Shown: positions 1-10,857, counted from the first letter of the stretch. The stretch: DNA of 64,000 bases from an uncultured SAR86 cluster bacterium (GCA_902616715.1 CACMTR010000001.1:248001-312000); one strand, 5' to 3'. A program made the numbers and translations. The notes: generated by a model not told the origin, from the letters alone.

Positions 1-843
1 ATTTTGTTTGGGTTTACTTCTGCTTTAAGCACTCATAGATTTATTCCTTACCTTCACAAAGCTCAAGATGAAGCATATTTTTCTTTGAGAGTTTTCCTCA
101 AAGAGCTATACGAGTGTTTTTCAAATAAATCCTGGTTAGTTATGTTGCTAGCAGGAGGTTTTTATGGACTTAATATCGGAATTACAAGTGGAACTGCTAC
201 ATATGTAAATACATATTTTTGGGAATGGACTCCCTCATCTATTTCACTATTTCCTGTAATTGCAGGAATAGCAACTATTTTTGGAGCTTTATTAGCAGTT
301 TTAATAACTGCTGGTAGAGAAAAAAAGAACATTGTTATATCAGTTTTTATTTTGGGGCTACTCATTGATCCCTTGCCAATTTGGTTAAGACTTCTTGATG
401 ATACTTTTCTTTTAACTCTTTTTCCTTCAAATGGTACAAACTTACTTTGGTGGGTAATGATTATCCACACTTCAATAGTTGATGCTTTAAGGGCAATGGG
501 ATTTGTACTAGTTATATCAATGATTTATGACATTGTTGAAGATAGTCAAATTTCAACTGGAAGGAGAGATGAAGGAGTTTTTATGTCAGGTCCCAATCTT
601 ATTCAAAAAATTCTGTCAGGTTTTGGAATTTTTATATTAGGAATCGTAATGCAAATTATTGGTTTTGATAGTAATAACATGACCACCGAAGAAATACAAA
701 ATCCAATCAAAAACCTAGTCATTTTTCAATCAGTTATTGGTCCAGTTCTGTCCCTAGCAGGAATAATATGTCTTTTCTTTTATAATATCACTAGAGATAA
801 ATTTGATAACACAATTAGCGACTTAGGTTATAAAGAAAATTAA
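1..843 (+). CDS. MFS transporter, GPH (glycoside-pentoside-hexuronide) family, 5' truncated by window edge
   Basis: Hydrophobic multi-TM ORF, open from the window start; resembles the C-terminal half of the ORF at 3859-5283 (shared SRR/GRRxEG..MSG/ARS pattern). Confidence 0.75.
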   Translation: MLFGFTSALSTHRFIPYLHKAQDEAYFSLRVFLKELYECFSNKSWLVMLLAGGFYGLNIGITSGTATYVNTYFWEWTPSSISLFPVIAGIATIFGALLAVLITAGREKKNIVISVFILGLLIDPLPIWLRLLDDTFLLTLFPSNGTNLLWWVMIIHTSIVDALRAMGFVLVISMIYDIVEDSQISTGRRDEGVFMSGPNLIQKILSGFGIFILGIVMQIIGFDSNNMTTEEIQNPIKNLVIFQSVIGPVLSLAGIICLFFYNITRDKFDNTISDLGYKEN

Positions 844-1625
844 TGTTTTTTCCAATTTCTGACGAAAATCCAAGTAAAAATAAACCCTTCATTACCTATA
901 TTTTAATTGGACTATGTACTTTCTTTTTTATTTTGCAGTATCTATCTCAAATGAACGTAGAAATTTTTTTGAATTATGGATTCATCCCTAATAATTTCTT
1001 TTATTCAGACTTTTCTCTTGATTCATATTTTCCAGTTTTCAGTTCTATGTTTCTGCATGGAGGCTTAGCCCATATTGCTGGAAATATGCTCTATTTATGG
1101 ATCTTTGGAGATAACGTCGAAGATTCAATGGGGAAAGTAAGATTTACAATTTTCTATCTTTTATGTGGAGTGATTGCGGCCTTAGCCCAAGGGTTAGTAG
1201 ATCCTTCATCTAATATTCCCATGGTAGGAGCAAGCGGGGCGATTGCAGGCGTTCTTGGCGCCTATCTTTTACTTCATCCAAGAGCAAAAGTTAAATGCCT
1301 TTTTTTCATAATCATTATTATCCAGATGGTTAGGATCCCTGCATTTATTGTTTTGGGTTTTTGGATATTTGGCCAATTTTTTAGCGCTCCGTTTTCTCTT
1401 GATTCTGGTGGTGGCACAGCATATTTTGCTCATATTGGCGGGTTTCTAGCTGGAATGATCCTTGTTCCTTTTTTTAAAAAGAAAGATGTAAGCTTATTTA
1501 ACAACAAAGCGAGTTCTTCATGGACGATTTTTGAAAGCAAAGATAAAATCTACAATCCTAAAAATAATTTTTTAGACGATTTTATTAAAAAATCTGAAGA
1601 CGAAATTAGAAAAAGAAAACAATGA
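843..1625 (+). CDS. Rhomboid family intramembrane serine protease
   Basis: GASGAIAGVLGAYLLLHP active-site motif, HGGLAHIAGNMLYLWIFG, AHIGGFLAG. Confidence 0.92.
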   Translation: MFFPISDENPSKNKPFITYILIGLCTFFFILQYLSQMNVEIFLNYGFIPNNFFYSDFSLDSYFPVFSSMFLHGGLAHIAGNMLYLWIFGDNVEDSMGKVRFTIFYLLCGVIAALAQGLVDPSSNIPMVGASGAIAGVLGAYLLLHPRAKVKCLFFIIIIIQMVRIPAFIVLGFWIFGQFFSAPFSLDSGGGTAYFAHIGGFLAGMILVPFFKKKDVSLFNNKASSSWTIFESKDKIYNPKNNFLDDFIKKSEDEIRKRKQ

Positions 1626-3856
1626 AAAACATTTTTTATAAATCTCTATTTTGGATTGTTGGCGTCTTGATATCTATATCGCTTATTATTTTTTTATATT
1701 TATTTGCTTTTTATTTTAATTTTTTTGGTGCTTTAGAAAATTCAGGGTCTAACATTAAAAATAGTTATCCTGATCAGTTAGTTCAAAGAAAAATACAAGC
1801 TCAAATAGAAGTCTCTAATCGAGATACTCAAATTTTATTTGGGGATACTCACGTACATTCGACTTATTCAACTGATGCTTTTTTATGGAGCTTGCCAAAT
1901 AGTCAAGGTGAAGGCCCTCACTTAATGGCAGATGCATGCGATTATGCAAGATTTTGTTCTGCAATAGATTTTTGGGTAATGACTGATCACGCTGAGGCAA
2001 GCACCCCAAGAAAATGGGGAGAAACAATCAAAGCTGTTCAAAATTGTAATAAAGTAAATGAAAACAAAAATATAAAGGATTTATTTAGTTTTGTTGGCTT
2101 TGAATGGACACAAATTTCTCCAAACAAAGAAGATCATTTTGGTCACAAAAATGTAATTTTTTTAGAAACCGATAATAATTTGCTACCAGGCGTTCCATTT
2201 GGAGCCGCTGGTTACTCTTCGGATAATTTCAGAGATAACTCTAACTTGTCAACTGTAAGACAGAATATGTTGGGATCAGCAGTAGTAGATTTTTCTAATA
2301 GACAGAGATATGCAGATTTTTTAGGTTTCGTTGAGGAAATTCTAGATCATCCTGATTGCGATCTAAAAGATCCTGACCCTAGAAATTGTTACAGATCAGT
2401 CGTTACTCCTAAAGATTTATTTGAAGTATTAAATACCGTTGAATCGGATTCAATTGTAATTCCTCATGGAAATACTTGGGGTTATTACACACCCTCTGAA
2501 TCTAGTTGGGACAAACAATTAAGCGAACTACACGACCCCGATAGACAAATCTCAATCGAAATTTTTTCAGGCCATGGTAATTCCGAAGAATATAGATCTT
2601 GGAGCGCTTCTCAAACTGTAGATTCGGTTATGACTTGTCCAAAACCTTCTGAAAATTATTTACCTTCTTGCTGGAGAGCTGGAGAAATTGTTTATGAAAG
2701 ATGCATTAATTCAGGGTTGGAAGAAAATATTTGTTTAACAAAATCAGAGCAAGCAAAAGTAAATTATATTGAAGGAGGTCAATTTGGACATTGGGCTGTT
2801 ACAGGTGTTGAGCCTGAAGAATGGCTGAATTCTGGACAATGCAGCGATTGTTTTGTGCCTGCTTTTAATATGAGACCAAAGGGTTCAGTACAGTATGCAT
2901 TGGCTCTTAGAAAATTTTCTGAAGGCAAGGAATTTCAATTTGATTTTGGCTTTATTGCATCTAGTGACAATCATAGATCTAAACCAGGTACTGGCTATAA
3001 AGCAATAGATAGATTACTTACCACTGAAGCTAATGGTGCAGCTACGCCTTTTGTAAGATCTCAGTTCTTTCCGTATGAAGAAAAGCAAATAGATTCAAGG
3101 AAAGTAGTCATTTCAGAAATAAATACCCCTAGCGAGCTAACTATGTATGAAGCTGAAAGACAATCTTCTTTTTTTACAACCGGAGGTCTTGCTGCAGTGC
3201 ATGTAGAAACAAGATCAAAAGAGGGGATATGGTCTGGATTTAAAAATAAAGAAACCTATGCAACAAGTGGACCACAAATCTTATTATGGTTTGATTTAAT
3301 AACTACATCAGAGACTTACCCTATGGGCAGTAAAGTTGACTTGAGTAAAAATCCAGTTTTTGAAGTTAAAGCAGTAGGGTCCTATAAACAAAAACCTGGA
3401 TGCCCTGAATTTGGGTTAACTAAAGACGAGTCTTTAAGACTTGAAAAAATTTGCGGAGGTGAGTGTTTTAATCCTTCTGATGAAAGAAGGAATATAACAA
3501 GGATAGAAGTTATAAAAATTACTCCTCAAAATTTTAACGATGAACCTGTTGATGATCTCATACAAGATGTTTGGAAAGTATTTAAATGTAAACCTAGTCA
3601 AAACGGTTGCAAGATAAGATTCTCAGATAGGGATTTTCAAAAAAATGGTAGAGATAGCGTTTACTACGTCAGAGCAATTGAGGAGCCCTCATTAAGAGTT
3701 AATGGAGATAATTTGCGTTGCGATTATGATGAAAATGGAAATTGTATTAAAGTCAACATTTGTCATGGAAGCTATCTTACGGATAAAAGAGATGATTGTG
3801 TTACTCCCTCTGAAGAAAGAGCATGGTCCTCACCAATTTATGTTAATCAAATCTAG
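1622..3856 (+). CDS. DUF3604 domain-containing protein (PHP-like metal hydrolase fold)
   Basis: FGDTHVHSTYSTDA, TDHAE, SSDNHRSKPGTGY motifs typical of DUF3604; N-terminal TM segment. Confidence 0.88.
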   Translation: MKNIFYKSLFWIVGVLISISLIIFLYLFAFYFNFFGALENSGSNIKNSYPDQLVQRKIQAQIEVSNRDTQILFGDTHVHSTYSTDAFLWSLPNSQGEGPHLMADACDYARFCSAIDFWVMTDHAEASTPRKWGETIKAVQNCNKVNENKNIKDLFSFVGFEWTQISPNKEDHFGHKNVIFLETDNNLLPGVPFGAAGYSSDNFRDNSNLSTVRQNMLGSAVVDFSNRQRYADFLGFVEEILDHPDCDLKDPDPRNCYRSVVTPKDLFEVLNTVESDSIVIPHGNTWGYYTPSESSWDKQLSELHDPDRQISIEIFSGHGNSEEYRSWSASQTVDSVMTCPKPSENYLPSCWRAGEIVYERCINSGLEENICLTKSEQAKVNYIEGGQFGHWAVTGVEPEEWLNSGQCSDCFVPAFNMRPKGSVQYALALRKFSEGKEFQFDFGFIASSDNHRSKPGTGYKAIDRLLTTEANGAATPFVRSQFFPYEEKQIDSRKVVISEINTPSELTMYEAERQSSFFTTGGLAAVHVETRSKEGIWSGFKNKETYATSGPQILLWFDLITTSETYPMGSKVDLSKNPVFEVKAVGSYKQKPGCPEFGLTKDESLRLEKICGGECFNPSDERRNITRIEVIKITPQNFNDEPVDDLIQDVWKVFKCKPSQNGCKIRFSDRDFQKNGRDSVYYVRAIEEPSLRVNGDNLRCDYDENGNCIKVNICHGSYLTDKRDDCVTPSEERAWSSPIYVNQI

Positions 3857-3858
3857 TT

Positions 3859-5283
3859 ATGAAGGATTCTAAGCTACCAATTTCAACGAAAGTTTTATAT
3901 GGATTTGGATCTATGGCCTTTGGGATTAAAGATAATGCTTTTGCATATTTCCTTCTATTTGTTTACGTTCAGGTATTTGGTTTAAGTCCGGATCTAGCTG
4001 GATTAGCTATTCTATTGATGCTAGTTTTTGATGCTATTTCCGATCCATTAGTAGGCTATTTTTCTGACAACACAAGAACAAAATGGGGCAGAAGGCATCC
4101 TTACATCTATCTTTCTGCTTTACCAGTCTGCGTATCATTTTTTGTTCTATGGATTCCTCCTTTAGACTTGTCTCAGTCTGAGTTATTTATGTATCTATTA
4201 TTTGTGGGTATATTTATTAGAACTGCAATAACTTTTTATGAAATTCCTAGCACTGCTTTGGGACCAGAGTTATCTAAAGATTATGTAGAGAGAAGTTCTC
4301 TACTATCCTATAGATATTGGTTTGGCTGGTGGGGAGGATTAGCCGTTTGGTGTTCTCTATGGATGTTTGTTGTTTATAGTAGTTATACCGGTACAACTGA
4401 TGCTCGATATCTTCCTTCTACTTGGCAAAGCTATGGTTTAGCTTGTGGTGTTGTGATGTTCCTAGCAATTATGGTTACGGGAATAGGAACACATCGACAT
4501 ATTGACGACCTTTTTTCTCCAGAACCAAATAAAATTTCAGTTAAGAACACTCTTAAACAACTTTGGGAAACACTTACAGTTAGCAGAGATTATCTAGTTT
4601 TATTTTTAGCTGGAATTATTACAGCGATAGCTTCAGGAATCGCTACTAATCTAACGCTTTTTTATTACAGTTTCTTTTGGGAATTCACTCCTTTAAATAT
4701 TTTAACAATCGGTTTAACTTTATTTCTTACTCCATTTGTAGGAATTTTAATATCTCCTTTTCTAGCAGGTAGATTTGGAAAGAGAAATACAATAATTTGC
4801 ATGTTCTTATTTGCTTTTCTCGCAGAAAATATTGCAATCTTTCTATTAATTTTTGATCTAATGCCATCCAACGATACGCCATATGTATTGGCAATTGTTC
4901 TTGTGTGTCATTGGATTGCTGTTGCAGCACAAATAATTTCTTACACTACCTTAGGTTCAATGGTTTTTGATACTGTTGAAGAAGTTGAAAAAATAACCAG
5001 CAGAAGGATGGAAGGAACATTATTAGCGGCGAGATCTTTTGCAGCGAAATGTATGAGTGGCGCTGGCGCTTTTTTAGCAGGAATAATACTTTCTGCATCT
5101 GCTTGGCCTTCAGGTGCGGTTCCAGGCGAGGTAGACGCAGAGACAATTGTAAGTGTTGCCATATACGTTCTAGCTATTTCAACTACCTTATGGATTTTAG
5201 CCCTATTCACATTTTCTAAAGTAAAAATGACTAAAGCCTCTCATGAGAGTAATTTAGACAACTTGAATTATTCTGAACAATGA
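3859..5283 (+). CDS. MFS transporter, GPH/MelB-like family
   Basis: YGFGSMAFGIKDNAF, DAISDPLVGYFSDNTRTKWGRRHPYI signature of MelB-type symporters. Confidence 0.9.
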   Translation: MKDSKLPISTKVLYGFGSMAFGIKDNAFAYFLLFVYVQVFGLSPDLAGLAILLMLVFDAISDPLVGYFSDNTRTKWGRRHPYIYLSALPVCVSFFVLWIPPLDLSQSELFMYLLFVGIFIRTAITFYEIPSTALGPELSKDYVERSSLLSYRYWFGWWGGLAVWCSLWMFVVYSSYTGTTDARYLPSTWQSYGLACGVVMFLAIMVTGIGTHRHIDDLFSPEPNKISVKNTLKQLWETLTVSRDYLVLFLAGIITAIASGIATNLTLFYYSFFWEFTPLNILTIGLTLFLTPFVGILISPFLAGRFGKRNTIICMFLFAFLAENIAIFLLIFDLMPSNDTPYVLAIVLVCHWIAVAAQIISYTTLGSMVFDTVEEVEKITSRRMEGTLLAARSFAAKCMSGAGAFLAGIILSASAWPSGAVPGEVDAETIVSVAIYVLAISTTLWILALFTFSKVKMTKASHESNLDNLNYSEQ

Positions 5284-5591
5284 TCAAAGAAGATATTGAA
5301 AATAACTTAAAGACTAGTTTAGATGTTATTTTTTTGGAAGTTATCAACGAAAGTAACATGCATAATGTTCCAGATGGTGCCGAATCTCATTTCAAAATAA
5401 CTATCGTCTCTGATATTTTTGAAGACATGAGGCCCGTACAAAGACATCAAAAAATTTATGAGATTTTAAAAGTTGAAATGAAAAAAATCCATGCTATTGC
5501 AATTCATCCTTATACGACCAATGAATGGAAGGATATTTCTGGTGAAGATCTTAAATCTCCTAATTGCCTTGGCGGAGAAAATGCAGAGTAA
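5280..5591 (+). CDS. BolA family protein
   Basis: BolA-like VPDGAESHFKITIVSDIFEDMRPVQRHQKIYEILK. Confidence 0.88.
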   Translation: MIKEDIENNLKTSLDVIFLEVINESNMHNVPDGAESHFKITIVSDIFEDMRPVQRHQKIYEILKVEMKKIHAIAIHPYTTNEWKDISGEDLKSPNCLGGENAE

Positions 5592-6471
5592 AGTCAAACC
5601 AAAAACTTTTTTTATCTCAACTTTCTATAAGTGTTTTGCTCTTAAAAATTTGGAAAGGTTAGAAATTTCCTTTAGAGAAGAATTAAAAAAACGAAAGATT
5701 ATTGGAACTGTAGTACTCACTCCAGAAGGAATAAATTCAACCATTGCAGCTAGTAATAAGCTCTCATTAAATCATGGTATAAGATTTATTGAAAAGTTTA
5801 CCGGCAATTTGGTAATTAAAAATTCTTCATCTAATAAGCAACCATTTAAGAAATTAAAAATAAAAAAAAGAGAGGAGATAGTTCCTTCTGGATTTAATCT
5901 TAATTTAAATAATCACGAAGGAAAATATATTGAGCCTAAAGATTGGCAAGAATTTATTTCGCAAAAAAATGTAGTAACCATAGACGTAAGAAATGATTAT
6001 GAAATTGAAGTTGGTACTTTTAAAAATTCATTATCTCCAAAAACTAAAAATTTTAGAGAATTTAATAAATTCATAAAAGAAAATAAGAAGAAGCTTTCCA
6101 AAAAAAAATTAGCAATTTTTTGCACTGGTGGAATTAGATGTGAAAAAGCTTCGATACTTTTTGAAAATAATGGTTTAAAGGATGTTCACCAACTGAGTGG
6201 AGGTATTTTAAATTTTTTTGAAAAAGAAGAGGATAAAGAAAAATGGAAAGGAGAATGTTTTGTTTTTGACGATAGGGTAACGGTAAAAACAAATTTGAAA
6301 CCTGGAAATTATCTTCAATGTTATGCTTGCAGAAGACCACTATCTCAAAAAGATTTATTTAAAAAAGAATATGTAAAAGGTGTTTCTTGTCATAAATGTC
6401 TTAATGAAAAGTCTGATGAAGATAGAAAAAGATATGCAGAAAGGCAAAAACAACTCAATAATGGTTTGTAA
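5581..6471 (+). CDS. trhO: Rhodanese-related tRNA uridine hydroxylase (TrhO/YceA-like)
   Basis: VLTPEGINSTIAA, IDVRNDYEIEVGTFKNS, FCTGGIRCEKAS, C-terminal CxxC. Start placed at ATG 5581 rather than the track start at 5491, which runs through bolA. Confidence 0.88.
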   Translation: MQSKVKPKTFFISTFYKCFALKNLERLEISFREELKKRKIIGTVVLTPEGINSTIAASNKLSLNHGIRFIEKFTGNLVIKNSSSNKQPFKKLKIKKREEIVPSGFNLNLNNHEGKYIEPKDWQEFISQKNVVTIDVRNDYEIEVGTFKNSLSPKTKNFREFNKFIKENKKKLSKKKLAIFCTGGIRCEKASILFENNGLKDVHQLSGGILNFFEKEEDKEKWKGECFVFDDRVTVKTNLKPGNYLQCYACRRPLSQKDLFKKEYVKGVSCHKCLNEKSDEDRKRYAERQKQLNNGL

Positions 6472-8915
6472 TGGATTTAGTTAATTTAGTAATTCGGAAA
6501 CCTAAGTCATCTTTATTCATCTTGTTTTGTTTTGTAATTTTCCTTAGTTTAGGCACTGCAAATTTTGATTTAGATGCGTCTTCAGAAACTCTTCTTTTAG
6601 AAAATGATCCTGATTTAAAATTGTATCGCGATACGACTGAAACCTATGGCTCTACCGATTTTTTAGTAGTTACAGTAACACCTCATAAAGCAATTTTTGA
6701 GAAATCGTCAATAGAGACTCTGAAACAACTTACAAGTAAGTTGCAAGAAATTGAGGCAGTAGAGGGGGCATTGAGTTTGTTAGATGTTCCCTTAATTGAA
6801 CCCAGTGAAGAATTATCACTCTCAGAAGTAGCAGATCAAGTTACAACTCTTAACAATGACAATCCTGATCTAATAAAAGCTAAAAGAATCTTTAGCTCAA
6901 ACGAGGTGTATAAAAATTTACTTATTAGTGAAGATTTGAAGACCACAGCAATTCAATTAACAATTAAAAGAAATCTGTATTATGAAAATCTCCTCGAAAA
7001 GAGATATAAGTTATACGACGATATATCTTTAGACAACGACTCAGACATTGAATTAATAAATGAGCAGATAAAAAAGGAAAGACTTGAAATTTCAAAAAAA
7101 GAGAGAGCATTAGTTGAAGACATTAGATTAGTTCTTGCGGAGTATGCTTTTTTTGGAGAGCTTTTTTTAGGTGGCGCTTCGATGATAACTGTCGACACAA
7201 TAGACTTCATATCGCAAGATCTTATAACGTTTGGAATTGCAGTTTTTTTAGTCTTTTTAATTGTCTTAAGTTTTATTTTTAAAACTATTAGGTGGGTTGC
7301 TATTCCACTCAGCACAGCTTTATTTTCTTCAGTCATTTCAATAGGAGTAATCGGTTGGCTGGATTGGAAAGTTACTGTAGTTTCCGCAAATTTTGTTTCC
7401 ATAGTAATGATAATAAGTTTGTCTTTAGCAGTTCATTTGATAGTTAGGTATCAGGAACTTAATCAAAAGTTAGAAATAGAGCAAAAATATTTAGTTCAAG
7501 AAACAATGAAACAAATGTTCCTACCTTGCTTGTATACCGCTTTAACCACAATGGTTGCGTTTGCTTCTCTCACAGTAAGTGATATTAAACCTCTTATTGA
7601 TTTTGGATTTATGATGATAATAAGTATCGTCTCAGTATTTATTTTTACTTTTATTTATTTTGGATCTCTAAATTCTCTTTTTTCTAAAAATACATTTAAC
7701 CTAAAACCAGTTTCCGAAAGTTTTACAAATAATATCTTTGCATTAGTTGAGAGAAAAACTAACACCATATTATTATTTGCATTTTTTATATTTTTGATTT
7801 CAATTGTAGGTTTTAATAAATTAACAGTTGAAAATAAATTCATAGATTATTTTAAGTCTTCATCTGAAATATATAAGGGGCTTTCATTGATAGATAAAAA
7901 ACTTGGGGGAACTGCTACTTTGGATGTGATAATTGATGCTCCAGAATTCCTTAAAGTTGACGAGGAATACAGCTTTGATGACGATTTTGACGATGATTTT
8001 GGTGACGAGCTAGATGAAGAGATTCAAAGCCAGGGTTATTGGTTCACTTCAGAAAATTTAATCTTTTTAGAGAGTATTCACGACTATTTGGAGAATAGAA
8101 AAGAAATTGGCAAGGTTCTTTCAGTCTCAAGCGGCATAAAATTAGCTGAAATAGCAAACAACAATATAAGGCTAACTGATGTTGAATTAGCTTTGTTGAG
8201 GAATTTGTTGCCCGAAGAAATTGAAGAGCAATTATTGAGTTCCTACATTAGTGATGATGATAACCAGATAAGACTTTCCGCAAGAGTAATAGAATCCTTG
8301 GACGGTTTAAACAGAAAAGATTTTATAAATTCTGTAGATACTGACTTACAAGAAGTCTTTAATTTAGATAAAAGTCAGTATTCTTTGACTGGAATTTCTG
8401 TAATCTACAGTAATCTTTTACAAAGTTTATTTGGTTCATTATTTGGAAGCATGGGAATTGTTTTCGTTTCTATTTTTGTAATGTTTTTATTTTTATTCAA
8501 ATCTTTCAATTTAGCTTTGTTAGGCATGATTCCAAATTTTCTCTCAGCTGGAGCCGTAATTGGTACTATAGGTTTAGTTGGAATACCATTAGACGTTATG
8601 ACTGTTACAGTAGCTGCCGTAAGTATTGGTATGGGAGTAGATAATACCATTCACTATATTTTTAGATTTAAAAAAGAATATGACTCAACAAAGGATTATC
8701 TTTTATCATCAAAAAATACACATATCACAATTGGAAAAGCTTTGCTTTTTACTTCAATGACAATAATTTTTGGCTTTCTATCTTTATCTATGTCAAATTT
8801 TAATCCTACGGTTTATTTTGGAATTTTCACTGCTCTAGCGATGACAATGGCTATCTTAAGTTCTTTAGTGCTTTTACCTGCTTTACTCATTAAACTTAAA
8901 CCACTGGGAGAATAA
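6471..8915 (+). CDS. RND/MMPL-family exporter
   Basis: Two repeats of large periplasmic loop plus TM bundle; GMGVDNTIHYIFRFKKE; 814 aa. Confidence 0.88.
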   Translation: MDLVNLVIRKPKSSLFILFCFVIFLSLGTANFDLDASSETLLLENDPDLKLYRDTTETYGSTDFLVVTVTPHKAIFEKSSIETLKQLTSKLQEIEAVEGALSLLDVPLIEPSEELSLSEVADQVTTLNNDNPDLIKAKRIFSSNEVYKNLLISEDLKTTAIQLTIKRNLYYENLLEKRYKLYDDISLDNDSDIELINEQIKKERLEISKKERALVEDIRLVLAEYAFFGELFLGGASMITVDTIDFISQDLITFGIAVFLVFLIVLSFIFKTIRWVAIPLSTALFSSVISIGVIGWLDWKVTVVSANFVSIVMIISLSLAVHLIVRYQELNQKLEIEQKYLVQETMKQMFLPCLYTALTTMVAFASLTVSDIKPLIDFGFMMIISIVSVFIFTFIYFGSLNSLFSKNTFNLKPVSESFTNNIFALVERKTNTILLFAFFIFLISIVGFNKLTVENKFIDYFKSSSEIYKGLSLIDKKLGGTATLDVIIDAPEFLKVDEEYSFDDDFDDDFGDELDEEIQSQGYWFTSENLIFLESIHDYLENRKEIGKVLSVSSGIKLAEIANNNIRLTDVELALLRNLLPEEIEEQLLSSYISDDDNQIRLSARVIESLDGLNRKDFINSVDTDLQEVFNLDKSQYSLTGISVIYSNLLQSLFGSLFGSMGIVFVSIFVMFLFLFKSFNLALLGMIPNFLSAGAVIGTIGLVGIPLDVMTVTVAAVSIGMGVDNTIHYIFRFKKEYDSTKDYLLSSKNTHITIGKALLFTSMTIIFGFLSLSMSNFNPTVYFGIFTALAMTMAILSSLVLLPALLIKLKPLGE

Positions 8916-8919
8916 TTTT

Positions 8920-10053
8920 ATGGGACCTTTAACAGGAACAAAAATAGTTGAATTCGCTGGATTAGGGCCGGGACCATTTTGTGGAATGATTTTAGCTGAC
9001 ATGGGAGCTGAGGTAATCGTTATTGATCGAATTGAAAATTATGGAAAAGAAAAAACGAATGACCTAGCCAGCAGAGGAAAAAAATCTATTGCAATAGATT
9101 TAAAAAATCCTAATTCTAAAGAGTTAGTAAATGAATTGATCAAAAATGCCGATGCTGTGCTTGAAGGATTAAGACCTGGAAAGATGGAAAACTTAGGTTT
9201 TGGTCCAGACGACCTTCTAAAGATAAATCCAAAATTAATATATGGTCGCATGACAGGTTGGGGGCAAACAGGCAGTTTTGCTTATGAAGCTGGTCACGAT
9301 ATTAATTACATTGCTTTAACAGGCGCTCTAGGATCCATGGGAACCAAAGATATCCCTCCAGTACCGCCTTTAAATTTAGTTGGAGATTTTGGTGGAGGAG
9401 GCATGCTTTTGGCTTTAGGAATCTGCGCGGCATTAGTTGAAACAGCTAAATCAGGGAAAGGGCAAGTCATTGATGCGGCAATGACAGATGGCTCAGCATT
9501 ATTAATGACTATGATGTTTGGAATGTACAGTGCAGGCCAATGGAAAGATCAAAGAGAATCAAATCTTTTAGATGGAGCGGCTCATTTTTATGGATGTTAT
9601 GAATGCAAAGATAAAAAATATATCTCTATTGGCTCTATAGAGCCTCAGTTTTATGCTTCTTTATTAGAATGTATGGAATTAGATGTTTCGAAGTTTTCTA
9701 AACAATTTGATCAAAGTTCTTGGCCTTTGTTAAAAGAATTAATTAGTGAGCGTTTTAAGGAAAAGAGTAGAGATGAATGGTGTGATATTTTTTTCGGCAA
9801 AGACGTTTGTTTTGCGCCTGTACTCTCCTTGGAAGAATCTTTAAATTATCAACATAATGTCGAAAGAAAAACCTTCATTGAGATTGCTGGCATCAAACAA
9901 CCTGCCCCAGCTCCAAGATTTTCAAGAACAGAAAGCGAGATTAAACATCCTCCTCTTAACGTGGGTAATAATACGGCAGAAATCCTAGAGGAACTTAATT
10001 TAGAAAAAGATAAGTCAGAATTACTAAAGAAAAAAATTATTCGTTTAGATTGA
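8920..10053 (+). CDS. CaiB/BaiF CoA-transferase family protein (alpha-methylacyl-CoA racemase-like)
   Basis: MGPLTGTKIVEFAGLGPGPFCGMILADMGAEVIVIDR, LDLKNPNSKELV, GRMTGWGQTG. Confidence 0.92.
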   Translation: MGPLTGTKIVEFAGLGPGPFCGMILADMGAEVIVIDRIENYGKEKTNDLASRGKKSIAIDLKNPNSKELVNELIKNADAVLEGLRPGKMENLGFGPDDLLKINPKLIYGRMTGWGQTGSFAYEAGHDINYIALTGALGSMGTKDIPPVPPLNLVGDFGGGGMLLALGICAALVETAKSGKGQVIDAAMTDGSALLMTMMFGMYSAGQWKDQRESNLLDGAAHFYGCYECKDKKYISIGSIEPQFYASLLECMELDVSKFSKQFDQSSWPLLKELISERFKEKSRDEWCDIFFGKDVCFAPVLSLEESLNYQHNVERKTFIEIAGIKQPAPAPRFSRTESEIKHPPLNVGNNTAEILEELNLEKDKSELLKKKIIRLD

Positions 10054-10825
10054 AAAAATTCATACTGTTTTCATATATTTGATTTTGAATCACTTCATTA
10101 GATTCATTTCTCAAACTGCAAATCTTGTTGAAAATTACCGGAAGAAGATAGGGCTCATTTCTTTTATTTTTTACTTTGATATTTTTAGGAAGTAAATAAG
10201 GAGAATCAGTTTCAATCATTAACTTTTCAAGAGGAATTTTAGGAATTACATGTTCTAAACTTTTTCCTCTTTTTGGATCACAAAGCCAACCAGTAATTCC
10301 AATGTATAAATCATGATCTAAATAATCATAAAGTTCAGAAACAGAACCAGTAAAACAATGCACCACTCCTTTGGTTAATATTTCTTCATTGGAGACGCAA
10401 TTCATAAAATCTTTGTGCGCATCCCTTTGATGCAAAAATAAAGGAAGGTTTACTTTGTTTGCAATTTCAATATGATCTATAAAAGATTTAATTTGATTCT
10501 TTTTGGAAGAAAAATTTCTGTTGAAATCTAATCCAGTTTCTCCAATTGCTCTAACGAGGGACGATTTTGCTAATTCAAATATTTTAAATTTAGTTGACTC
10601 ATCAAAACTGTCAGCGTTATGTGGATGAATTCCGACTGTTGTAATAAGATTCTTTTCAAATTCTTTTGCTATTTCTAAACATCTTTCACTATCTAAAATT
10701 GACGTTCCGGTGAGACAGATCTTATTAATATTATTAGCAAAAGCTTTTTCCAAAACTTTTTTATAGTCAAATTCAAAAGATTCATGTGTAAGATTAATCC
10801 CAATATCAAAAAAATTACCATGCAT
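10037..10825 (-). CDS. TatD family deoxyribonuclease
   Basis: FDIGINLTHESF, VGIHPHNAD, AIGETGLDFNR, ETDSPYLLP. Confidence 0.93.
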   Translation of the reverse strand: MHGNFFDIGINLTHESFEFDYKKVLEKAFANNINKICLTGTSILDSERCLEIAKEFEKNLITTVGIHPHNADSFDESTKFKIFELAKSSLVRAIGETGLDFNRNFSSKKNQIKSFIDHIEIANKVNLPLFLHQRDAHKDFMNCVSNEEILTKGVVHCFTGSVSELYDYLDHDLYIGITGWLCDPKRGKSLEHVIPKIPLEKLMIETDSPYLLPKNIKVKNKRNEPYLLPVIFNKICSLRNESNEVIQNQIYENSMNFFNLNE

Positions 10826-10857
10826 ATAAAATCTCTATTATTTGTTAATCTATTGTT

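Noticed and set aside
6980-7402. 140-aa antisense ORF within the MMPL exporter
   Set aside because: Lies entirely antisense to a clearly conserved gene; no RBS or recognisable domain. Same reasoning for the other antisense ORFs in the track (e.g. 162-470, 28378-28737, 39603-39893, 57678-58004, 61795-62118).
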